Below, in pieces: positions 10,861 through 21,890 of a DNA stretch of 64,000 bases; the first letter of the stretch is position 1, and each line of letters starts with the position of its first letter. The DNA comes from Nipponacmea schrenckii (taxonomy: Eukaryota; Mollusca; Gastropoda; Lottiidae). The notes under the pieces are model-generated. The model was not told where the DNA came from and did no database searches. It worked only from the letters and a program-made list of their open reading frames with translations. The DNA lies in NCBI GenBank assembly GCA_030562195.1, contig JAUJPP010000011.1:9362001-9426000 (forward strand), given 5' to 3'. The position numbers and the translations under genes are program-made.

Positions 10861-10975
10861 TTTTTTTTTTTTTTTTTATCTTGTTTTATTATCACCAATA
10901 AATATTACAATAAAAATAAAAATATCTTAAAAATATTGCACAACAATTCTACATAATGAACTTTTAAACTAACGT

Positions 10976-13900
10976 TTAGTTATATTTTAAGATGACTTTA
11001 TCAGTTTCAACTTGTATATACGGATTAAGTTGAAACAATAATTGAAATTTATGAAGCATTCCATTATGCTTCATATAATGATAAGTTAAATTCATTTGAT
11101 CAGATACGATAGCTTTAAAAATATTACATATGTTTAGAATAACACCTTCTTTTAAAAATGTCAAACGTCTCTTTAAAATAGCTAATCTTGCATATGAAAA
11201 TAAAAGTACTAAAAACAAATTATCAGATTCCCTTTTCACCGGATAGCCAAAAATGAGCCATTCCCAAAAACTTATCTCTGCTGAAACCCTCTTGCAAAAA
11301 CGTTTGAATCATATCAAAAATAAAATCATGCAAATCCTGTACCTTTGAGCAACATAATATCATATGCTCAAGGGTTTCTTTGATGTTACAGTTAAATAGC
11401 TTACAATAAGGATCATCTATTAATCCTACTTTAAATTTCTTAGCATTCGTCCATATAATATTATGAACAATTTTCCTAGTGTGCTTCACAAGCAGCACGA
11501 TCGAACTGGGCATCCCTTAGGCATTTATAAACTGGCCCAGATTTCAGATTAGTCAATAAAATTCTGTACCGTTAACGACAATTTTTTGATCAATTGAATC
11601 CTTAATAGGCATATAATTAGCATTGATAATTTCAACCCATTTCTCTGGCAGTGATTGTAAAATAATTTTATATTGTTGTTTTACTGTCTCATACAAGACA
11701 TCTGGATCATCCATTTCAATCATTTCAAAAATTGCATCACATTGAAGAAATCCAGGTGCTAATAGCTTACAAAGATCATCAACCTTAACTAAGCAAGAAT
11801 TAACAAACAATTCAAAGAAAAGTGGAGTAGAATTATGCAAAATATTAGGATTATCAAATAAAATTTGGTTACGTATATCATTGCAAGACTCGGCTAAAAA
11901 GCGTTCACCTTGACAAAAACAATCCCAAGCCATTAAGATGGAACTATAGAAGGGTGGCAGTAATTTTAAACTTGCTGGATTATATTTAATAGATAGAAGC
12001 TCAAAAGTGCAAAGATAATTTTTATATTTAGACAGGAAATATGTCATGAAAAATTTCCAATATTCACTTTCCTTGCTTTCAAGATATTTTGAAAGCCAGT
12101 AAAGTCTAAAAGAATGCTGCTTGTGTTTGACATGCACAAGACCAAGTCCACCATGTTCATTGCCGCCACATATGATATTCCTTCTGATCAATGGCGACTT
12201 GCCATACCATAGGAATCAACCCATCTCATTTCTGCAAAGCCCATTGGGGCATATCCACTACCCTTAATATATACCACACAGTTGACAGACATAATGTATT
12301 CACAACTGTAATTTTGCCCCGTAGATGAAGCTCACGAGACTTCCATAAATTCAAAATTCTGCCAATCTTATCAATGCGTGACTCCCAATTAAGTTTTTCA
12401 CACAAATTACGATCAGATCCCAAAAAAACACCCAAAATTTTAATAGCACCGTGTACTTGTTTTGCAGATATACCAGCGCTATCGTTATCCGTTAAAGAAG
12501 CGCTTCCCGCTAAAAGAAGTTCAGATTTATCGGCATTTATTTTAGCACCTGATGCTTAACAATAAATCTCTACAGTCCCAAGAGCTTCATGGATAGAATC
12601 TACAGATGACAAAGTTAATGTTGTGTCGTCCGCATGCTGAAACAAAATATAAGTATGCTCACTTATACAATGGGGAATCGAAATACCTTTAATATTAGAA
12701 TTTGATTTTAACAGCAAATTAAGAGGCTCAGAGGTTAGGACATACAAGAGAGCAGAAATTGGACATCCCTGGCGAACAGATCTTGTTATAGGAAACGATA
12801 GTGAAACATGGCCATTGATTTTAATACAACTTCTAATAGAATTATACAGAACATCACCAAAGCCAAAAACCTCTAAGAGTTCGAACATGTACTGGTGTGA
12901 AACGCGATCGAAAGCCTTCTCCGCGTCCAGTTTTAATAAAAATAGAGGAAGGTCCTCCACATCAACATAATCTATAAGATCCCGGATATTTAAAATATTA
13001 CAGGCAATATCTCTACCTGGTATGCAGCATGATTGCTCTTTAGAAATTATGGAATTCATAACATGTTTTAGTCTTAATGCTAAAGTTCTGGAAAAAATCT
13101 TGTAATCAACATTTAATAAACTAATGGGGCGCCAATTTTTAAGTTCTGATCTGTCACTGCGTTTCTTATAAAAAAGGGACACTACTCCATTTCTCATAGA
13201 ACGACTCAGATGGACTCGGACCACTAAAACATTTTATGCTAATGATTGTATACGAATTAAGTCCGTTCTATTTTCAGAAATCCTCTTTCTCCCTTCCTTT
13301 GGGGGTGTTTGCATGCCCATTTTGGACTAATTTTTGATCTAGATTTGAAATTTGATGTCTGAAATTGCATTTTCTTTCAGAATTTCTGAGATAATGAGAA
13401 ATTTAATTGGCGGAAGGTTATTTCTAAAAATAGTGGTTTTGTGTGCAGTGACAGTCAAGCGGATGTTGATAAAATGTAGTGGTTTACTTTCATTTTGTTT
13501 AGTTCAAAATTTTCATGGTCATGCTATATTGGATTTTTGTACAGAAACCAAGTATTGGCCTGGCTTTCATGTGGCATATAAGAAAGTTTTCAACGAGATT
13601 TCTGGAAAAAGTTCTAGAAGGTTGAATTTTGTGATTTAACATGGAAATAGATGGCAAATGAATTAGCGGACTAAGTCCAGATGTCCCACTTTCTGCACCT
13701 CTTGAATCACTTCTAAGAAGGAAGGACCCACAGTATTCCAAAAATGATGATAAAATTCGACCGTTAACCCATCTGGTCCAGGGGACTTCCCCCTTTTCAT
13801 CCCTTTTAAAGAAAACTGTAGCTCCTTAAGACCAATATCCGCATCACACGAATAGATTTCTTCTTCTGAAAGCCTATTTTGCACTAAACTAAATAAATGA

Positions 13901-15214
13901 TTTTGACAATTCCTATCAACATTTTCTTCACTATACAATTTTGAATAAAAATTGACAGATTCTAATAGAATATCAGGAATATTTTCAAGAATCTTACCAT
14001 CAGCCGTTTTAAGACTCCTGACAACATTTGATTCTTGGTGAACTTTTTCAAGATTAAGGAAAAATTTGGAACATTTATCAGTTTCAAATGCTATATCAGA
14101 CTTAGAACGTAAAATGGCACCTTGGCATTTTAATTTTTCATGTTGCTCCAATTTATTTCTTAATTCATAAATAGGAGAATGATCATAATTAGGATCTTGA
14201 CTGGCTCGACCATAATGAAAATTTAATGCAGATTGAATGTTCCAAAATTCCTCCTGACTCTTTTTCCTTTTATTTTTGGCATAAATAATACTTTTCTGTT
14301 TTACCTTATACTTAAAATTATCCCACTAAATTAATCTTTCTGTTTGATAAAGAGGACATTCAAGTGATTCTTTATAAAGTTGTTCAATTAACTCACAATA
14401 AGCAGAGTCTTTGAGATGCAAATTGTTAAGGACCCAAAGGCCTGGTCCTCTTTCATATTTATTGAAACTCAGGTGAAGTGTAACATAACTGTGGTCACTT
14501 CGAGTTGTGTGCGAAATATAACAAAAATTACAAAAACTCAATAAAAGAGAACTAACAAAAATGTAGTCTATTCTTGATTGTTTAAGACTCCCTTGCACAA
14601 TTTGATTTCGCGTAAAAGCGCTCTTTTCAGGATTTTTCCTCCGCCATATGTCAAAAAGATTTGTTTCAGTCACAAAGGACGACAACAATTGTGAGTTTAA
14701 GTTGTAACTTGACATATTATTCGACCTGTCAAATTTACAATTGATAACATCATTAAAATCGCCACAAACTACTGAATTTTTTATATTTCGATACCTGACC
14801 AGTAACTAGTTTCAAAAATTCCTTTGTATATGAAGGTTGATTCGGAGCATAAATGCACAGGATATTGAAGTCAAAATCGTCTGTAGACACTTTACACTGA
14901 ACCACGCGGCCATCAGAATCGGAATAAAGGAATGAAACCCTATTCGAAAATTGTTTCGAAACAAAAATTGCTACACCGCGTGAACCTGATTGATAATTGC
15001 TACAATATAAATCACCATTCCATAAATGTTTATATGAAGCCACAAAGTTTGCATCCGAATGTGTCTCTTGAACACAAAGAATATCTAATTGCTTAATTCC
15101 AATGTTAGCAATCAATCCATTTAATTTATTAACGTTCACCAAGCCATTTATATTTAAGGTGGCTACTTTAACCATTTTATGTAAAAATAGTAAATATAGA
15201 GCAATAAACCACAT
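10976..15214 (-). pseudogene. Tx1/L1-like LINE ORF2: endonuclease plus reverse transcriptase, multiply frameshifted
   Basis: Read from 15,214. The AP-type endonuclease starts MVKVATLNINGLVNVNK and has DILCVQETH (catalytic Glu), GSRGVAIFVS and ILCIYAPNQPS; its second half (14,715-14,326) has TRSDHSYVTLHLSF with the catalytic Asp-His pair. The linker (14,151-13,684) ends KSPGPDGLTVEFYHHFW and is cut by a MITE. The RT core (13,205-12,556) has LKNWRPISLLNVDYKIF, LDAEKAFDRVSHQ, RQGCPISALLYVL and FQHADDTTLTLSS, so the A-D-D box survives. Thumb and C-terminal zinc region follow in four frames, with CKLFNCNIKETLEHMILCC at about 11,400 as the terminal cysteine motif. The element nicks target DNA and copies its own RNA in place. 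The DYKI/RxGCPxS pattern fits Tx1/L1 clades. There is no RNase H domain. Confidence 0.85.
13213..13677. mobile_element. 465-bp MITE with 6-bp target duplication, inside LINE ORF2
   Basis: CAGATG at 13,207-13,212 and again at 13,678-13,683 flank the element. The ends are GACTCGGACCACT on the left and, on the other strand, GACTTAGTCCGCTAA on the right, imperfect inverted repeats. Removing element plus one CAGATG restores the LINE frame. A second copy lies at 50,765-51,224. Short ORFs inside both copies differ in frame and are not credible genes. Confidence 0.85.
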
Positions 15215-15216
15215 TA

Positions 15217-16462
15217 TTACGACGTTTTATTTTTCACAGGAGTTAAATTTTTCACCGATTTATCAGATTTCCTACCCATCGTTTTCTTGAATTGCGAAGT
15301 CGATTGACTATTCATCGGCTTCATAACTGACTCACTATTCATCACACCTGATACTTTTTTACGCTTTGGATATTTAAAGTCTTTACCGTCTTTGTCAATA
15401 ACACTATTATCTATAACCATCTCACTGTCATCATCACCAACTATTGAATCTTTTCCCTCAACCACATCAGAAATTTGATCAATGCTAACAGAACTTAAAT
15501 TTATAGGCAAACCCTTTTGCAACACTTTCTGCACTCACGGAAACATCAACAACAGGAATGTCATTATCAACACCTTTTTCCACATGTAATTTATCATCAA
15601 CGAACTCTTCAAATCTATCAACAACGGACTTATCAACACTACTACTGTTATCTGTTACTGGCTCATTGCCAACGCAAACGGTACCTTTACCATTAGAGCT
15701 CGTGCTGGCCAGATCATCAACACTAGTTGTTGTATCGAACACCGAATCTTTACCACGTGTAACACACTTACATTTCCAGTCATACAAAGAACATCTCGGA
15801 CATAGAACCGCAACGCATGACATTTTACCATGACCAGGTTGTTCGCATTTGAAACATTTGAAATCTGGACAATGAGAAATAGTGTGGCCCGTCTGTAAAC
15901 AGACGAAACACACTTTTTCTTGATCATTATGCCTTATCAAATATGAAATCCCATAAAAATTTGTCGCATACGGCAAAATTGACTTATTCGGCGGAAATTC
16001 CACCTTAAGAAAGCTAGTGCCATCATATTTTCTTTTCCCATTATAATCAGCCGTTTTTCTAGTAAGTGGGCCGGCCGACTTGACACCCCAAGACTCTAAT
16101 TCAGCATCAGTAACATATACAGGAATATGCATAAATGACACAACCTTAATACGAGAGTCTACAAATTTGCAATGTAAACCATTAATTAGCCCTTCACTGA
16201 CTAATTGACCTGCAATTTCTTTATTAACTAATGTCACATCATAAGAGTTGTTACAAGGGACACACGCCAATACCGAGTCCATGCCAAGTTTATTTTCAAC
16301 CAGTTCAATGATATCACACGCTCTGTATTTCTTACTGTCTTGTATAAACACCTTGACCGTGTTGTCCTTCAACAGCAAGTCAACACCTGCCATCTTGGAA
16401 AGTTTGTATTCAGAAATTGAATACAATAGGGCCGAAGCCCTCAAATGATTAAAACTAACCAA
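15217..16462 (-). pseudogene. LINE ORF1 (RNA-binding, CCHC zinc knuckles), frameshifted near the C-terminus
   Basis: The long frame runs 16,462-15,485. The likeliest start is MAGVDLLLKDNTVKV (16,393), since the residues before it are unlike the family; the upstream ATG is also in frame. An N-terminal RRM-like region (YRACDIIELVENKLG; VTLVNKEIAGQLVSEG; LESWGVK) is followed by zinc knuckles CFVCLQTGHTISHC and CFKCEQPGHGKMSC and a third, CPRCSLYDWKC-like. A Ser/Asp-rich tail continues after a slip near 15,510 into the 15,534-15,217 frame, ending in a basic segment (GRKSDKSVKNLTPVKN). ORF1 and ORF2 are separated by only a few bases. ORF1 proteins of this clade coat the element RNA; that role is from family knowledge. 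Confidence 0.78.
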
Positions 16463-16620
16463 AAATCAAGAAAAAGTTACCTCAAAATTACACAGAAGCA
16501 ACCCCGATTGTCTCTAGTACCAAATTAAACCAACAAACACTTCGATTACTTCGATTAGGAACGATTTTCATAGAATTAGTAAAACACGTCTACACCCTAT
16601 CAAAATCAAAACGGAAGTCC

Positions 16621-16863
16621 AATTTTGCCAGGACAGCAGCATTAGCCTACTCTTTTTGCGATGTCCAGCTAAGCCTGTAGCACACATGGCCTCGGTTTAT
16701 TGTCCCATCCGAACGACTAGACGCTTTTTCCATTTCAGTCCCTCTGACCTGCATCACTGACAAGGGGAAACCGGGCTGAAAAATCCAAAAGTTCATCTCG
16801 ACCTTTGCCGGGATTGAACCCTGGACCTGCAGGCGTCTAACCCACTGAGCCACCCCAGCTCCC
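16621..16863 (-). mobile_element. tRNA-derived SINE, 3' tail missing (right copy flanking the LINE)
   Basis: On the minus strand it begins GGGAGCTGGGGTGGCTCAGT (box A TGGCTCAGTGGG) and has box B GGGTTCAATCCCGG about 40 bases on. It then continues through the SINE body but ends at 16,621, lacking the ATTTC-rich tail. Box A plus box B mark Pol III transcription of the ancestral element. It supplies the 25 bases (16,839-16,863) missing from the left copy. Confidence 0.85.
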
Positions 16864-16983
16864 AAACATTAATCTATGCATAAATATGCTTCTATGATAA
16901 TTCTTAGTCATCTTATTAATGGATATGTAAATGAGCCAGCCCAGTGCCCAGGTAAGAAAACAGAAACTTCAGAATAGTCTTAC

Positions 16984-17698
16984 CTTTCAGGATCAAATTT
17001 CTCGGGATCGGTCCAGTGATCCGGACTATGATGTATATAATGTAATGGAAAATGGATATCAAATCCCTTTTTAAACGTATATCCATTGACAGTAATATCT
17101 CTACTAGTTTGTCGGCTGGTTCTGAAAGATAATATTAATAATAATAATAATAATAATAATAACTTTAATGAAAAGGGTACTCCTACTGCAATTTATGCCA
17201 AGAGCTAGATTTCACAAACATCTGGTCCGAGTCTTAGCCTAGAATTGTCGCAAATATTGCCCAAATGGATAAACTATAAGCCATCTGATTGTAACTTTGA
17301 ATCTGATTCAGTGAATTCGGCCATATTTCAATTGTCAGATTGGGAATAGGTATAAAACAATGCAACCAGAATTTCTCTTCCAATTTCACAATGCGTTCAT
17401 AGTGAAAACGACACACAACTCCTCAAAGGGTTGATGACCATTAAGACACCGGTTGTTATATAAAGTTATTATGCTTTCCATACATTGATTAAGAAAGAAT
17501 TTAAATCGTTTTACACACATGCACAATTAGAGTATCCAATTGACACACATTTTCTGTATCTAGTCTTTAAATTCGGTTAGTTTTCATAAACTTAAGATAT
17601 ACTTACAATTGAGCAGGAGTGTACATTCTTAAAACTTCACAGAAAAACTTATCTAGGTAGGGTAAACCTCCGAGTACACTTTCATAGGTTGGGGGAGC
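16984..17698 (-). pseudogene. Two exons of a CYP3-like cytochrome P450 gene, incomplete
   Basis: Exon 17,698-17,607 encodes APPTYESVLGGLPYLDKF and FCEVLRMYTPAQ. It contains the P450 K-helix E-x-x-R (EVLR), opens after AG and closes with GTAAGT. Its last two bases join exon 17,121-16,984 in phase: TSRQTSRDITVNGYTFKKG, DIHFPLHYIHHSPDHW and TDPEKFDPER, the conserved PERF-region lead, followed by a GTAAGA donor. This resembles CYP3 family members (the APPTY and VNGY words). The heme-binding exon with its Cys should follow at lower coordinates but is not found before 8,400, and the LINE/SINE complex occupies that space. A third possible exon (SRKDLIELMLKAQ, near 17,940-17,900) has no clean acceptor and abuts MITE sequence. 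The I-helix exon is not seen. It is either a decayed gene or one with distant exons; decay is favoured. Confidence 0.68.
17130..17163. repeat. ATA microsatellite
   Basis: About ten AAT/ATA triplets in the P450 intron. Confidence 0.85.
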
Positions 17699-17959
17699 CT
17701 TGATAGAAATGAAATTTGATACATAAAAGTCAATGTTCTTTAGATTGATATTTCATTGTCGGTTGTGTTGTTTTTTTTACAGCAGAATAAGAAACAGTTA
17801 CGATCATACCAACTAGGAACGTATTTCAAATTATTTTTCTAGAACGCCTGATACCGCCCCATGACTGTGGTGATGTTTTTACCGCTTGAGGAACTTTGAG
17901 CTTTCAACATCAATTCAATTAAATCTTTTCGAGACAAAGAAAATGATAGCTTGTTAGAT

Positions 17960-18050
17960 GTGGTAATATACGCACACTGGCAGCATTGAATTTGAACAAA
18001 ATTTGACAGTACAGTAACAATCAGCAGAATGAAATATTCAAACTTCAATC
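17960..18050 (-). repeat. End fragment of the CGCC-terminal MITE family
   Basis: Minus-strand CAAATTCAATGCTGCCAGTG followed by TGCGTATATTACC matches the element end at about 50,685-50,717. It is cut off by the LINE tail inserted at 18,079. Confidence 0.5.
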
Positions 18051-18078
18051 AAACACTTCTTTTCTGGTGTGATAAATG

Positions 18079-18900
18079 TTTTTTTTTTTATTTACAAATC
18101 TCAGTAGCAGGCCTCCAGCCCATATTACATATGACAACATGATATTTATAACTATGTTACATAAACACTCTAATCCTTATAACATTTAATATATAGTTGA
18201 TAGTTAAATAAATTCATTTTACTTTATTAATTCAGTATGCTCTAGTATTTATTTTCTCCTATATCTTTCTCCTCTGATGATAAATTCAGCCAAATTTGAA
18301 CTAGGATATTTCATTAGCCATAGAAAATATTGTGACTGATTTTCAACATAATTACAGTGCAAGTATTCTGATCTTAGATCTTTGTATAAAGGACATTGCA
18401 TTATGAAATGTAATTCATCTTCAATGATAGAATTGTCAAATTTGTTATTGCAGAATACACATATGCGTTCATCCCGTTCTAGGTCAGTCCATCTGCCGGT
18501 TTCCACGGCAAGTTTATGACAACCTGCTCTAAAACGTGCAATGACCACTATGTGAGTTACAAATAGCACTTAAATAATCCTCACATTTTAACATTTGCTT
18601 ATACTGACTATAATATGTTAGTTTGTCTGACAGGTTAATCCTTTCTGACCATTCATTGTTATATAATTCATTTAGGTGACATTTGACAACATGTAAAAAA
18701 TTGGGCACATTTTCAACTCCTTGGTTAATCCAAGCATCATATAAATTCAATTTTAACAACAGATTATGTACAGATGTTGCCCATGTCGTTCTACCAGCTT
18801 CATGTAAATTGAGAGACATTTCATAACAAGCCCTGGGATACCTATTGTTAGGCATTCTACATAATTTAGTCCAATATTTTATAAGATTAAACTTGATCCA
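18079..18900 (-). pseudogene. 5'-truncated LINE 3' fragment with poly-A tail
   Basis: The minus strand encodes the C-terminal region after the RT: MPNNRYPRACYEMSLNLHEA, LLLKLNLYDAWINQG and LTYYSQYKQMLKCEDYL, then after a slip near 18,545 VIARFRAGCHKLAVETGRW and the cysteine/histidine module ICVFCNNKF...LHFIMQCPLY, ending RRK. A T run at 18,079-18,089 is the A tail. It reads as the continuation of the family whose RT sits at 7,050-7,990. It lies just upstream of the Harbinger exon and may have displaced its 5' exons. Confidence 0.78.
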
Positions 18901-19004
18901 AAAACAAATAAATTCAGAACAAATATCATGAGAATGAATTTATGTACCTCTATCTATTACTTATTATTTTTTTAAAAATCGCTTGGTAATTTTTTTTCTT
19001 TTAG

Positions 19005-20021
19005 GATATGTTGATGGCACATTAATTCATCTAGAAGCACCAAGGATTAGAGAAGAGGATTACGTCTGTAGAAAGGGTTTTTTCATGCTATAAATGTACA
19101 AGTAAGTTTTTAGTGTAAAATCTGTGCTTACGAGTTATTTTGTTTCAAATCATTAGTCACATTTTAGATTTAACTTTACATTTCTTTTAAATTTTAGAAG
19201 ATCTGATGAGAATTGTCATATTTCAAGGCTAGACATCTAAGATCTCAACAATAGACATATTTAATTGTATAGTCAATTAATAAATCAATTGATGATGTGA
19301 AACGATCTGAGCCTAATACAAATTTATTGACATACTTGCAGGTATGCTGTGATGCAGACAGACAAATTACTAACATCGTAGCTAGATGGCCAGGCTCTGT
19401 CCACGATTCAAGAATATTTGGACAAAGTATCTTGTGCAGAGAGTTTGAACATGGTATGTTTTTCTGGTGGTTCAAATTTTGTAAATACCCAATGTGATTC
19501 AAATATAGAATCAAATTATCTGGCATTTCTCAATAAGGATAAAAAAAAGTTTTATGTGAAATGTTTACATATATTTCATGGCTACTGCCATTTAGTGTTA
19601 CTTTATTTTATTTATAGGTACCCATAATGGTCCTTTGCTTGGAGATGGTGGGTATGGAATAAGGACTTTCTTGATGACACCATATAGAAATCCAAATGGA
19701 CAGGCTCAAAATAGATTCAATGTGGCTCATCGTGCAACAAGAACCATCATCGAGCAGACCATAGGAATTCTAAAAAGAAAGTTTGCATGTATAAAATATA
19801 TATTACGAGTGCAACACCCAAAAGCCTGTCAAATTATTGTAGCCTGCGCTGTTTTGTACAACTTAGGTAAACCACACGGAGAGCCAGATTTTAATGGAGG
19901 GGATGATGATAATGAATATGAAGATCAACCACATGACAACCAGAATGGGGGTGGAGAAATCCAACAACGTCGCCTCGGCCAAGCTGTAACAGACAGAATT
20001 GCAGAGGAACATTTTAGTTAA
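19005..20021 (+). pseudogene. Harbinger (HARBI1-like) DDE transposase, spliced, N-terminus missing
   Basis: Three exons with GT/AG borders: 19,005-19,101, 19,342-19,453 and 19,618-20,021. Exon 1 begins GYVDGTLIHLEAPRIREEDY (first catalytic Asp in VDGT) and has a one-base slip at RKGFF/HAINVQ. Exon 2 is VCCDADRQITNIVARWPGSV then HDSRIFGQ. Exon 3 is GTHNGPLLGDGGYGIRTF (second Asp), HRATRTIIEQTIGILKRKF (Glu) and an acidic tail to TAA. The DDE triad is therefore all present. About 150 N-terminal residues and the Myb-like partner gene typical of these transposons are absent; a LINE tail lies where the 5' exons would be. Inactive because of the frameshift and truncation unless the missing exons lie elsewhere. 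A domesticated gene is unlikely for the same reason. Confidence 0.85.
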
Positions 20022-20102
20022 TTGTCACAGAAATAAAATAATTTGATGGTGCAAAGTCCTCTTTACACTTATAGCTACGATTTGCAACATTTCAATTTTC
20101 AG
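20022..20102. other. 3' flank of the Harbinger gene
   Basis: Short 3' UTR-like sequence containing AATAAAATAA just after the stop (20,031-20,041), a plausible polyadenylation signal. Confidence 0.4.
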
Positions 20103-20229
20103 TCTTGCAATTCCACTAAAACCAATGCACACGTTTTATAAAGTCAGCTGTGAGGAATTGCATAGCTTCAGGTAGTTCTCCACAATTAACATCATAAAAC
20201 GCATTAGTTTTAGTGGAATTACAAGGACC
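20103..20229. repeat. Inverted repeat 3' of the Harbinger gene
   Basis: TCTTGCAATTCCACTAAAAC near 20,103 pairs with GTTTTAGTGGAATTACAAGG near 20,208, extended by AATGCACACGTTTTAT / ATAAAACGCATT. Arms ~38 bp, loop ~50. Could be a small MITE or subterminal repeat of the transposon. Confidence 0.7.
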
Positions 20230-21890
20230 ACAGACTTCGGAATAAAAAAAATATAATATTGCAAATTGATGCTATCAATGTTCCCGATAATCATAAAAAG
20301 GTTCGAAAACCTGTTTACAATCCCTTTAATCTGAATAGATTGATAGAGATATATATCTCTAAATATTTGCCATGAAGCTGAGTTCCCATAGGACTTTTCA
20401 GGATAAAATCCTTACCATCAAACAATTAAATGAAAAGATATTGATTTGAAATGCTCTTAATCAACTTAAATTAAAATTGAAAATATACATAAGCTTATAT
20501 ACTGAAAATTACAAGTAAAAAACAAATAATGATATGAACTGCGCACATATGTACATATGTAATTTGTAATATGTAATATGTATGTTTATGCTGCAGTAAG
20601 TTAAACTTGTATGATATGAAATAATTGTGTATCTTATCGTAATAAATGCTATTGATTTACACTGAACAATGCCAAAATTGTCTGAATTTGTATTATATTG
20701 TCGTCACCCATGTAAATCCGTTCTCAATTGGCCGTACACACTCTAGAAGGCACAATTCTTGACGCATTTTAACGTTACTTTGTTTGAGTGTTCATAATCC
20801 CGTAAGGATGAACAATATTGAAATCGTTTAAGTAACAATTTTTTATTAGCTAAAATAGTTAGTTATATTCATCACCATTGAATAAATTGACTTGATATCA
20901 GTGAGACTACCAATATATTGAAAAGCCACATAAAAAGGAAACAAAATTAAGGATTATTTTATTTTTGTAAATGTTTTGTACTTCTGAAGACTGTTTACAT
21001 CAAGACCCCAAACAACCCACAGAAATGCCAATTTTCCATTGTAAATAAATGTTTAACCCAGTAAGGAAAAGTAGGCCTATAACATAATAACACAATTTCA
21101 TTGAACTCAATCACTCCTCCATAATAGTCAAACGCCATTACTCTGAACTTCAAGACAAATTTCCTCATTAATACACAAAGCGTCTAGTTGTAGCTCACAA
21201 AAAAATCAAAATCTTAGCAATTTTCTCGTCCACGGTAGACTTGAACCATTTAACAATGCTCATGTATCCTAAATCTTAAATCATATCAATTTATTTAAGA
21301 AAAAATGAAACAACCAGAAATTACATAAGATGATTTTATTGGCAATGATATGGCACGGCTGATTTATTATAAATTGTATTTTATTTATTAAGTGTCCAAT
21401 TAGTACCACCACAATTTGACCGCCGAAATTAATAATGGCAGGCCAACCAATTATTCCACAACAAATGCTATTAATCCACCAAAATTGTTAAACCAACAGA
21501 ATTGTTATTAAACCACCAAATTTGTTATTAACTTCCAACGTTATAAATCCATAAATATGAAAATAATAATAATCCACCAAATCAGCAATTTCATAAATCC
21601 GATCAATAACTTTAAACTCATGTATATACAATGTGGTTATCCTGAGTTAAGATCCATATCAGGATTGAGTGATGTCAGATAAAATGCGTCCAGGACCACA
21701 AATTCACTTTGTCAATGCCATATGATCCAATTACAGTTAAAATCTGAATTGGTATCACCGCCATAAGGAGAGGTGTCCCTCATAATCGGGGAAGAAGCAA
21801 CACGCCTTCAGCCGCCATATCATTTGCCGAAAGTTTCAAGCCTTACATGACCTTCGATTAATGGAGTTATTAAAGTTATTAATCTTGCAT
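20230..21890. other. Unassigned AT-rich region with an old repeat fragment
   Basis: 20,690-20,840 resembles the CGCC-ended MITE interior (TATTGTCGTCACCCATGT; CACACTCTAGAAGGCACA). The rest has no genes; 21,420-21,600 is rich in ACCACCAAAT/AATTGTTATTAA words that look like an irregular minisatellite. Confidence 0.35.

Larger units (their letters stand above)
10861..16620 (-). mobile_element. Near full-length Tx1/L1-like LINE with poly-A tail, inserted in a SINE
   Basis: The 3' end is a 17-base A tail on the minus strand (T run 10,861-10,877). The 5' end is at 16,620. Removing the 465-bp MITE leaves about 5.3 kb: a ~160-base leader, ORF1 with CCHC knuckles, ORF2 with AP-type endonuclease and RT. 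Both ends abut SINE sequence exactly as target-site duplications would, see findings. Multiple frameshifts make it inactive. Confidence 0.85.

Noticed and set aside
13352..13639. 95-codon ORF, with similar ORF at 50,986-51,186
   Set aside because: Inside the MITE; the two copies differ by frame-changing indels and show no protein-like conservation.
15558..15833. 91-codon + ORF and 90-codon - ORF over the LINE ORF1 region
   Set aside because: Antisense and off-frame shadows of the zinc-knuckle ORF1.
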